Origin: DATAQC01 sp051005135
Lineage (GTDB): Bacteria > Actinomycetota > Acidimicrobiia > Acidimicrobiales > AC-14
Direction of reading: 5' to 3'
Assembly: GCA_051005135.1 (NCBI GenBank)
Contig: JBPCJQ010000067.1
Coordinates: 1-7,671, forward strand
DNA length: 7,671 bases
In this document: piece by piece, positions 1 through 4,523 of the stretch
Layout: each line of letters starts with the position of its first letter
Numbering within the stretch: the stretch's first letter is position 1
The notes under the pieces: model-generated
The model's database searches: none
Told to the model about the DNA's origin: nothing
What the model saw: the letters and a program-made list of their open reading frames with translations, nothing else
Translations under genes and position numbers: made by a program

Positions 1-176
1 CCGTCGTCGAAGTCGCCGGCGACTGACGCCCGCCGGGTGCCGACGACACGATGATGATCAACGACGGCCCGATCTCGGTGACCGCGATGAACGTCGCCAG
101 ACGATCATCGGGAATGGCGGGCAACAGGGATCATGACCCTCGGCAAGACCCACACTGGTCAGGAGAGCGACTGATC
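1..176. other. Left edge and leader before the kinase gene; no confident gene
   Basis: On the + strand the frame beginning at position 3 reads V-V-E-V-A-G-D and stops with TGA at 24-26. This could be the last seven codons of a gene lying mostly outside the window, but it is too short to identify. Positions 27-176 hold no convincing complete gene. The kinase frame stays open back to ATG 51, but that start has no Shine-Dalgarno sequence and the reading between about 99 and 176 looks poorly coding. On the minus strand the frame starting at TTG 124-122 is open to the window edge and has GC-rich third positions; it is discussed as a possible gene remnant in the findings. No clear promoter hexamers were seen. 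Confidence 0.3.
161..167 (+). promoter_or_regulatory. Ribosome binding site that selects the GTG start of the kinase
   Basis: AGGAGAG lies 9 nt before GTG 177 and is in good agreement with the anti-Shine-Dalgarno sequence. The alternative ATG at 51 has nothing comparable upstream, so this site is the main reason for choosing the shorter protein. Confidence 0.6.
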
Positions 177-971
177 GTGAAGCGTGATCGGACGCAGCAG
201 TGGATCGCACTCGGCCAGACCGCGTCCGACGAGGTGGTGGGTCCTCCCGGTGACTCGTCGGAGGACTCCTCCCGTGTGCGCGCCGGCTGCGTCGCCCCGG
301 CGGTGCAGCTGATCCGGGCGTCCCACCCGCGGGTGTTCGGGATCTCCGGACCAGCGGGAGCGGGGAAATCGACGATTGCCAGCGCGATGTCGCGGTCGTT
401 GGCGAACGTGGGGATGCGCGCCGTCGCCCTCTCGCAGGACGACTTCTACCTTTCCCGGAAGGAAAGAGAGCGCCGCGGCATCGCGTGGCGCGCCGCGCCG
501 GGATCGCATGACCTCGATCTGATGGCCCGGACCCTGGCCGCGATCCAGAACGGATCGCGGCCCCTCTTCCTGCCGCGATTCGATCCGTCCCGTGACAACC
601 GAAGCGGCGACGAGTGCCTCGAAGAGGCCCCCGACGTGGTGGTGTTCGACGGGTGGATCGTCGGGTACGACGGCGACGGCTATGGACGCATCCTCCCGTA
701 TCTCGATTGGCACCTCCATCTCGACGTTCCAACCGACGTCGCCCGCGACCGCAGATTCGATCGGGAGACGAGACTGCGGGAGCAGACCGGAAGGGCGTTC
801 ACCCCGGAGGAGATGGAGCAGTTCTGGGACGAAGTGCTCGGGCCCGGGATGGACACATGGGTGCGGGCCTCGGCTGAGCACGCCGATATCGTCGTTAGCC
901 TCGCCGGGACCGGTCCGTCGTGCCTGGCCGAGCCACGCTTGGACGAGTTCCTGCCCGCCGGTCCCGAGTAG
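177..971 (+). CDS. P-loop kinase, D-glycerate 3-kinase-like
   Basis: The 264-residue product is a P-loop kinase. It has a Walker A motif GPAGAGKST at residues 58-66 (Lys64), a QDDFYL segment around residues 87-92, APGSHD at 107-112, PRFDPSRDNR at 133-142, and a hydrophobic strand ending in DGWIVG around 154-163. The series Walker A, DDFY, PG(S/T)HD, PRFD...D.R and (D/E)GW is characteristic of the D-glycerate 3-kinase / YggC-like branch of the uridine kinase superfamily. Known members of the branch make 3-phosphoglycerate from D-glycerate and ATP; the substrate here is inferred. No signal peptide or membrane segment is visible, so it is probably cytoplasmic. GTG 177 was chosen over ATG 51 because of the upstream AGGAGAG. 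Codon choice (GGA, CGA, AAA, GAT) looks less GC-biased than in groEL or guaA, which may hint at transfer. It is convergent with guaA and has no partner gene in the window. It could instead be a pantothenate- or uridine-kinase-like enzyme. Confidence 0.75.
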   Translation: MKRDRTQQWIALGQTASDEVVGPPGDSSEDSSRVRAGCVAPAVQLIRASHPRVFGISGPAGAGKSTIASAMSRSLANVGMRAVALSQDDFYLSRKERERRGIAWRAAPGSHDLDLMARTLAAIQNGSRPLFLPRFDPSRDNRSGDECLEEAPDVVVFDGWIVGYDGDGYGRILPYLDWHLHLDVPTDVARDRRFDRETRLREQTGRAFTPEEMEQFWDEVLGPGMDTWVRASAEHADIVVSLAGTGPSCLAEPRLDEFLPAGPE

Positions 972-1033
972 GCACGAGCAATGGGCCGAACGCTCCGAAC
1001 GCAGCGCCAGACCCGAAAGTCGAGCCGGTCGGA

Positions 1034-1054
1034 GGCTCTTCCGAAGGAGGAGCC
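1034..1054. terminator. Strong hairpin downstream of the kinase, terminator candidate
   Basis: GGCTCTTCC (1034-1042) and GGAGGAGCC (1046-1054) form a 9-bp stem with one G-T pair and a GAA triloop. Short flanking CCGG segments (1025-1028 and 1060-1063) could extend it. It lies 62 nt past the kinase stop, between two convergent genes. There is no T-tract on either strand, so termination is inferred only. Confidence 0.4.
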
Positions 1055-1162
1055 AGAGGCCGGTCCCCCGCCGGAGAGAACCGACCTCGCTGGACGAGCT
1101 TCACCCTGGCACTGGTACATGGAGCGGGGTCAGCGGTGTTGGCGCCGCCGCCTTTGAGTTCC

Positions 1163-1180
1163 ACGACGGCACTTCGTCGT
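1163..1180. terminator. Short hairpin just past the guaA stop, weak terminator candidate
   Basis: ACGACG (1163-1168) and CGTCGT (1175-1180) pair around a 6-nt loop, starting 14 nt beyond the guaA stop in the minus direction. No T-run follows on either strand. Between the kinase stop and the guaA stop (972-1194) nothing else was recognised: no tRNA and no plausible small gene. Confidence 0.25.
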
Positions 1181-1194
1181 CGCTGTTCTTCCCG

Positions 1195-2760
1195 TCATTC
1201 CCATTCGATGGTGCCGGGGGGCTTCGACGTGATGTCGAGAGCCACCCGGTTTACGCCTGGAACCTCGGCGATGATGCGCGACGACAGGCACTCGAGCAGG
1301 TCGTAGGGCAGGCGGGCCCAGTCGGCGGTCATGGCGTCGTCGCTCTGGACGGCTCGGATGATCACGGGATGGCCGTAGGTGCGCTCGTCGCCCATGACCC
1401 CCACCGAGCGCACGGTGAGCAGCACCGCGAAGGCTTGCCACAGCTCGCGGTGCAGCCCGGCCCGGCGGATCTCCTCCACCACGATGGCGTCGGCGGCGCG
1501 CAGGATCCCCAGTCGCTCGGGAGTCACCTCCCCGACGATGCGTACGGCCAGCCCAGGGCCGGGAAAGGGCTGGCGCCAAACGATGTCCTCTGGCAGGCCG
1601 AGCTCCTCGCCCATGGCCCGCACCTCGTCCTTGAACAACTTGCGGAGGGGCTCGACGAGCTCGAAGACCATGTCGTCGGGCAGCCCGCCCACGTTGTGGT
1701 GCGACTTGATACGCGCCGCGTCGCGGGTGCCCGACTCGATGACGTCGGGGTAGAGGGTTCCCTGCACGAGGAAGCGGGCGTCCCTGATGTCGTCGGCCAC
1801 CTCCTCGAAGACGCGGATGAAGGTGTTGCCTATGGCCCTGCGCTTGACCTCGGGATCCTCCACGCCACGCAGAGCTTCGAGGAACCGGTCGGCGGCCTTG
1901 GCATGTACCAGCTCGACGTGGAACTGGCGGCGGAAGGTGTCCTCCACCTGCTCGGCCTCGCCTTGGCGCATGAGTCCGGTGTCGACGAAGACGCAGGTGA
2001 GCTGGTCACCGATAGCCTTGTGCACCAAGGCCGCGGCCACCGCCGAGTCGACCCCGCCAGAGAGCCCGCAGATCACCTTGGCGTCGCCCACTTGGGCCTG
2101 CACCGCCGCCACCGCCTCCTCGATGATGGAGACCATGGTCCAACGGGGCAGGCACCCGCACACGTCGTAGAGGAAGTGCTTGAGGATCTCCTGGCCCCTC
2201 GGGGTGTGGGCCACCTCGGGGTGGAACTGCAGCCCGTAGACCCGACGCTCGGCATCTTCCAGGGCCGCCACCGGCACCATCGCGGTGCGGGCCGTGACCC
2301 GGAAGCCGGGAGGAGCGGTGACGATCGAGTCGGCGTGGCTCATCCACACGTCCTGGGACAGGGGCAGGTCGCCGAACAACTCGGAGCCGGCGGTCACGTC
2401 GAGCGCAGTGCGGCCGTACTCGGCGATCCCCGTTCGCGCTACCTCGCCGCCCAGTTGCGATGCCACCAGCTGCGCCCCGTAACAGATGCCCAGCACCGGT
2501 ACACCGGTGCCATAGATACGGGCGTCGATGCCGGGGGCGCCCTCTGCATGCACCGACTTGGGGCCGCCGCTGAAGATGATGCCCGCCGGGCGCCGGGCCA
2601 GCATCTCGGCTACCGGCATGTCGCGCGGCACTATCTCCGAGTACACGTGGGCCTCGCGCACCCGCCGGGCGATGAGCTGGGCGTACTGGGCCCCGAAGTC
2701 GACGACGAGGACGGTGTCGAAGGGGCTGTCAGCCGTTCTGGTCAGGTTTGACATCGTCAT
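1195..2760 (-). CDS. guaA: GMP synthase (glutamine-hydrolysing)
   Basis: The protein (521 residues, against about 525 in Escherichia coli) converts XMP, glutamine and ATP to GMP in the last step of guanine nucleotide synthesis. The N-terminal class I glutamine amidotransferase domain covers about residues 16-200: nucleophile Cys93 in GICYGAQ and the His180/Glu182 pair in FHPEV. The ATP-pyrophosphatase domain follows, with its P-loop SGGVDS at 234-239. The C-terminal dimerisation domain ends in the typical ITSKPPGTIEWE. It is complete and all key residues are present. The start is ATG 2760 or ATG 2754; neither has a clear Shine-Dalgarno sequence, and no GTG or TTG alternative is in a sensible place. 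guaB3 ends 39 nt upstream, so the two probably share a transcript. The start region lies inside a perfect inverted repeat (2735-2784), which may control translation. Confidence 0.97.
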   Translation of the reverse strand: MTMSNLTRTADSPFDTVLVVDFGAQYAQLIARRVREAHVYSEIVPRDMPVAEMLARRPAGIIFSGGPKSVHAEGAPGIDARIYGTGVPVLGICYGAQLVASQLGGEVARTGIAEYGRTALDVTAGSELFGDLPLSQDVWMSHADSIVTAPPGFRVTARTAMVPVAALEDAERRVYGLQFHPEVAHTPRGQEILKHFLYDVCGCLPRWTMVSIIEEAVAAVQAQVGDAKVICGLSGGVDSAVAAALVHKAIGDQLTCVFVDTGLMRQGEAEQVEDTFRRQFHVELVHAKAADRFLEALRGVEDPEVKRRAIGNTFIRVFEEVADDIRDARFLVQGTLYPDVIESGTRDAARIKSHHNVGGLPDDMVFELVEPLRKLFKDEVRAMGEELGLPEDIVWRQPFPGPGLAVRIVGEVTPERLGILRAADAIVVEEIRRAGLHRELWQAFAVLLTVRSVGVMGDERTYGHPVIIRAVQSDDAMTADWARLPYDLLECLSSRIIAEVPGVNRVALDITSKPPGTIEWE

Positions 2761-2784
2761 GGCAAGGTCAAACCTGACCAGAAC
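2735..2784. repeat. Perfect 18-bp inverted repeat around the guaA start codon
   Basis: The arms are GTTCTGGTCAGGTTTGAC (2735-2752) and GTCAAACCTGACCAGAAC (2767-2784), perfectly complementary, with a 14-nt spacer (2753-2766). In guaA mRNA the spacer becomes a loop with the first ATG (2760-2758) in its centre, and the second ATG (2754-2752) straddles loop and stem. The only purine-rich upstream triplet, AGG, lies within the stem. The downstream arm encodes residues Ser-Asn-Leu-Thr-Arg-Thr of GuaA, so the repeat is partly coding. No T-run follows either arm, so it does not look like an ordinary intrinsic terminator. Confidence 0.9.
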
Positions 2785-2799
2785 ACCGGGGACGGAAGG

Positions 2800-3963
2800 T
2801 CAGGAGCCCATCCCGATGGCCTGGCTGCGCTGGAGGCTCTTGCCCTCGGTCTGCAGGGAGGGCGCCACCATGACCTCGGCCTTCTGGAACTCCTTCACCG
2901 TCTCGTAGCCGCACGTCGCCATCGAGGTGCGCAGGGCACCGAAGAGGTTGAGGCGCCCGTCGTTCTCGTGAGCGGGACCGACCAGCACCTGCTCGAGGGT
3001 TCCCCGCACCGCGGTGCGCACCCGGGCGCCCCTGGGCAGCGTGGGGTGGAAGGTGGCCATGCCCCAGTGATGGCCGCGGCCGGGAGCCTCGACGGCAGCG
3101 GCGAGGGGCGAGCCCACCATCACCGCGTCGGCCCCGCAGGCCACGGCCTTGGCGATGTCGCCGCCGGTGCTCATGCCGCCATCGGCGATCACGTGCACGT
3201 AGACACCGGTCTCGTCGAGGTGGCGCATACGGGCGCCGGCGGCGTCGGCGATGGCAGTGGCTTGGGGCACGCCGATGCCCAGCACGCCCCGGGTGGTGCA
3301 CGCGTGGCCAGGGCCCACCCCCACCAGCACCCCAACCGCTCCGGTGCGCATGAGATGGAGGGCGGCGTTGTAGGACGCGCACCCGCCCACGATCACGGGG
3401 ATCTCCAGCTCGCGGATGAAGCGCTTGAGGTTGAGGGGCTCGGCCGTCTTGGAGACGTGCTCGGCGGATACGACCGTGCCCTGGATGACGAGCAGGTCGA
3501 GCTCGGCCTCGAGGATCGCCTTGGAGAACGCCGCGGTGCGCTGGGGCGTGACCGATGCGCACGACACCACGCCGGCGTCACGGATCTCGGCTATGCGCCG
3601 GCCGATGAGCTCGGGCTTGATCGGCTCGGCATAGATGTCCTGCATGCGCAGGGTGGCCTTCTCGGTGCCGAGCGAGGCGATCTCCTCGAAGAGGGGCTCG
3701 GGGTCGTCGTAGCGGGTCCACAGGCCCTCGAGGTTGAGCACGCCCAGCCCGCCCAGGCGGCCGATCTCGATGGCGGTGGCCGGGCTGACCACACCGTCCA
3801 TGGCGGCGGCCATGAGCGGCAGGCCGAAGGTGAAGGCGTCGATCTCCCACGAGATGTCGACGTCTTCGGGGTCGCGGGTGCGGCGGCTGGGCACGATGGC
3901 GATGTCGTCGAACCCGTACGCCCTTCGTCCCGACTTCCCGATGCCGATCTCGATCTCAGCCAA
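2800..3963 (-). CDS. guaB3: GuaB3-family IMP dehydrogenase-related protein
   Basis: The 387-residue protein is an IMPDH/GMP reductase-fold TIM barrel without the CBS pair found in full-length GuaB. It starts AEIEIGIGKSGRRAYGFDD, the usual GuaB3 beginning. Catalytic Cys222 lies in GPGHACTTRG, and the phosphate-binding IADGGMSTGGD segment is at about 259-269. GuaB3 was long annotated as a second IMP dehydrogenase; cyanobacterial GuaB3 is reported to act as a GMP reductase, so the reaction here is open. The start is TTG 3963: GAGG (3976-3973) lies 9 nt upstream and this matches the family N-terminus. The GTG at 4011 would add 16 unrelated residues. guaA follows after 39 nt in the same direction, which indicates a guanine nucleotide operon. 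The 114 nt upstream contain no TA dinucleotide on the coding strand and therefore no TANNNT -10 box, so transcription may begin further upstream, at the 60-residue gene. Confidence 0.92.
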   Translation of the reverse strand: MAEIEIGIGKSGRRAYGFDDIAIVPSRRTRDPEDVDISWEIDAFTFGLPLMAAAMDGVVSPATAIEIGRLGGLGVLNLEGLWTRYDDPEPLFEEIASLGTEKATLRMQDIYAEPIKPELIGRRIAEIRDAGVVSCASVTPQRTAAFSKAILEAELDLLVIQGTVVSAEHVSKTAEPLNLKRFIRELEIPVIVGGCASYNAALHLMRTGAVGVLVGVGPGHACTTRGVLGIGVPQATAIADAAGARMRHLDETGVYVHVIADGGMSTGGDIAKAVACGADAVMVGSPLAAAVEAPGRGHHWGMATFHPTLPRGARVRTAVRGTLEQVLVGPAHENDGRLNLFGALRTSMATCGYETVKEFQKAEVMVAPSLQTEGKSLQRSQAIGMGS

Positions 3964-3984
3964 GTCCGACCACCTCGTGCGCTC

Positions 3985-4008
3985 TCGTGGGGAGGGGAAC
4001 CCCCACGA
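3985..4008 (-). promoter_or_regulatory. Hairpin in the guaB3 leader next to its ribosome binding site
   Basis: TCGTGGGG and CCCCACGA (3985-3992 and 4001-4008 on the + strand) form an 8-bp perfect stem with an 8-nt loop. In guaB3 mRNA the hairpin ends 8 nt before GAGG. It could affect ribosome access or slow a terminating polymerase; the function is unknown. Confidence 0.5.
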
Positions 4009-4045
4009 CACCTGGGGCGTCGACCCTGGTTTGGTTCTGGGGGTG

Positions 4046-4068
4046 GTCGGGGGGCAGAGCCCCCCGAC
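4046..4068. repeat. Perfect GC-rich hairpin, dispersed repeat and terminator candidate
   Basis: GTCGGGGGGC (4046-4055) and GCCCCCCGAC (4059-4068) form a 10-bp perfect stem with an AGA triloop. The same sequence, in the same orientation, recurs at 7655-7671 until the window ends. The hairpin begins 9 nt past the stop of the 60-residue minus-strand gene, which is a terminator-like position, but no T-run follows. If it terminates, guaB3 would need its own promoter, and none is visible between them. Confidence 0.75.
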
Positions 4069-4077
4069 TGTGTGACG

Positions 4078-4260
4078 TCAGTGGGTGGCGATCGACTCCG
4101 CGGCAGCCGCGGCCTCCGCTTGGGCCACCAGCGCCTCCAGCACGTCGCGCATTCCGCCCGTCTTCAGGTTGGCAAGCACCCGGCCCGGCGGGGTTTCGCC
4201 CTTCTCCCACTCCAACCAGGCGGCAAGGAGCTTGGCCGGCTCCGGCGGCGGACGATCCAT
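4078..4260 (-). CDS. 60-residue conserved-looking protein of unknown function
   Basis: The product is a small soluble protein with no signal peptide, cysteines or membrane segment. It starts MDRPPPEPAKLLAAWLEWEKGE and has a central GRVLANLKTGGM segment. The remainder is predicted helical, with an alanine-rich stretch (about residues 43-55) near the end. It resembles short hypothetical proteins seen in actinobacteria with a W-x-E-W-E-x-G-E...P-G-x-x-x-x-x-L-K-T-G-G pattern, but no function can be named. ATG 4260 is the only sensible start; GGAG stands only 3 nt before it. A TAGGCT hexamer 8 nt before the ATG would give an almost leaderless mRNA. It is divergent from the ferredoxin gene, with 41 bp between the two starts, so shared control is possible. 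Confidence 0.7.
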   Translation of the reverse strand: MDRPPPEPAKLLAAWLEWEKGETPPGRVLANLKTGGMRDVLEALVAQAEAAAAAESIATH

Positions 4261-4268
4261 CAGCTCCG

Positions 4269-4274
4269 AGCCTA
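4269..4274 (-). promoter_or_regulatory. Putative -10 element of the 60-residue gene
   Basis: TAGGCT on the minus strand (4274 to 4269) fits the actinobacterial TANNNT -10 pattern. Its predicted transcription start near 4262 is 1-3 nt before ATG 4260, giving a nearly leaderless transcript. No convincing -35 hexamer is present. Confidence 0.35.
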
Positions 4275-4287
4275 CCGGTCAGCGGTA
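4273..4287. promoter_or_regulatory. Dyad TACCG-N5-CGGTA in the middle of the divergent promoter region
   Basis: TACCG (4273-4277) and CGGTA (4283-4287) are perfect 5-bp inverted arms around GTCAG. The centre (4280) is almost exactly midway between the two divergent start codons, and the arms touch both putative -10 boxes. This is where an operator for both genes would be expected; no regulator is identified. Confidence 0.35.
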
Positions 4288-4291
4288 CGAT
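4286..4291 (+). promoter_or_regulatory. Putative -10 element of the ferredoxin gene
   Basis: TACGAT fits TANNNT. Transcription starting about 7 nt later would begin at 4298-4302, that is at or just before the ATG at 4302. There is no Shine-Dalgarno sequence before that ATG, which agrees with a leaderless mRNA. The -35 region is not recognisable. Confidence 0.45.
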
Positions 4292-4301
4292 CTCGTTCAC
4301 C

Positions 4302-4511
4302 ATGGCCCTGGAGGTGAAGGTACAGCGGGCTCGTTGCATCGCCACCAAGTCATGCATAAGCGCGGCGCCAGGCACCTTCTCCCTCGACCCCACCCAGGTA
4401 GCCACCGCTGCCGAGCCGCCCGGCGACCCCGACGACGACTTGGTGCGCGCCGCCGAGGCCTGCCCCACCGGTGCCATCTCGGTGTTCCGAGATGGCACCC
4501 GCATCGCCTGA
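4302..4511 (+). CDS. Small single-cluster ferredoxin
   Basis: The 69-residue product has the ferredoxin pattern C12-x2-T15-x2-C18 ... C54-P-T-G-A-I. This corresponds to the C-x2-X-x2-C ... C-P arrangement of short actinobacterial ferredoxins such as those beside cytochrome P450 genes. Only three cluster cysteines are present; the usual second ligand position is Thr15, which suggests a [3Fe-4S] cluster, or a [4Fe-4S] cluster with a non-cysteine ligand. It is a cytoplasmic electron carrier; the partner is unknown because no P450, oxygenase or reductase lies in the window. ATG 4302 was chosen because the family begins a few residues before the first cysteine. The open frame continues back to 3987, but that part is antisense to neighbours. 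The last codons contain a perfect 13-bp-stem hairpin (4470-4499), and the gene ends 12 nt from the convergent groEL stop. Confidence 0.85.
   Translation: MALEVKVQRARCIATKSCISAAPGTFSLDPTQVATAAEPPGDPDDDLVRAAEACPTGAISVFRDGTRIA
4470..4499. terminator. Perfect 13-bp hairpin inside the ferredoxin 3' end, possible bidirectional terminator
   Basis: GGTGCCATCTCGG (4470-4482) and CCGAGATGGCACC (4487-4499) are perfectly complementary around a TGTT loop. The hairpin encodes the ferredoxin segment TGAISVFRDGT and ends 9 nt before its stop codon. For groEL mRNA it begins about 25 nt past the stop, a normal terminator distance. Only 12 nt separate the two convergent stops, so there is no other room for a terminator. 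No T-run is present on either strand, so the role is inferred from position and stem strength. Confidence 0.5.
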
Positions 4512-4523
4512 GCCTGAGCCGAA

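Noticed and set aside
133..174. 13-codon + strand frame from ATG 133 ending just before the kinase GTG
   Set aside because: It could be a leader peptide, but it has no ribosome binding site and nothing characteristic.
51..176. Longer kinase from ATG 51
   Set aside because: No Shine-Dalgarno sequence at 51 and a non-coding-like reading between about 99 and 176; GTG 177 has AGGAGAG. The longer form cannot be fully excluded.
972..1194. tRNA or small RNA between the kinase and guaA
   Set aside because: No T-loop or cloverleaf pattern was found; only the two hairpins listed.
2493..2510. 8-bp inverted repeat GCACCGGT/ACCGGTGC within guaA
   Set aside because: It follows from frequent codons for Gly-Thr-Gly-Val-Pro-Val in GC-rich DNA and lies mid-gene, so no role is indicated.
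592..2751. 719-codon open frame on the + strand opposite guaA
   Set aside because: It is antisense to a certain gene and its composition (runs of H, G, D, V) is what GC-rich coding DNA gives on the other strand; no family motif is seen.
2800..4011. Longer GuaB3 from GTG 4011
   Set aside because: The extra 16 residues do not fit the family, whereas TTG 3963 has a well-spaced GAGG and the family start.
2968..4317. 449-codon open frame on the + strand opposite guaB3
   Set aside because: Antisense shadow of guaB3 with low-complexity composition and no recognisable domain.
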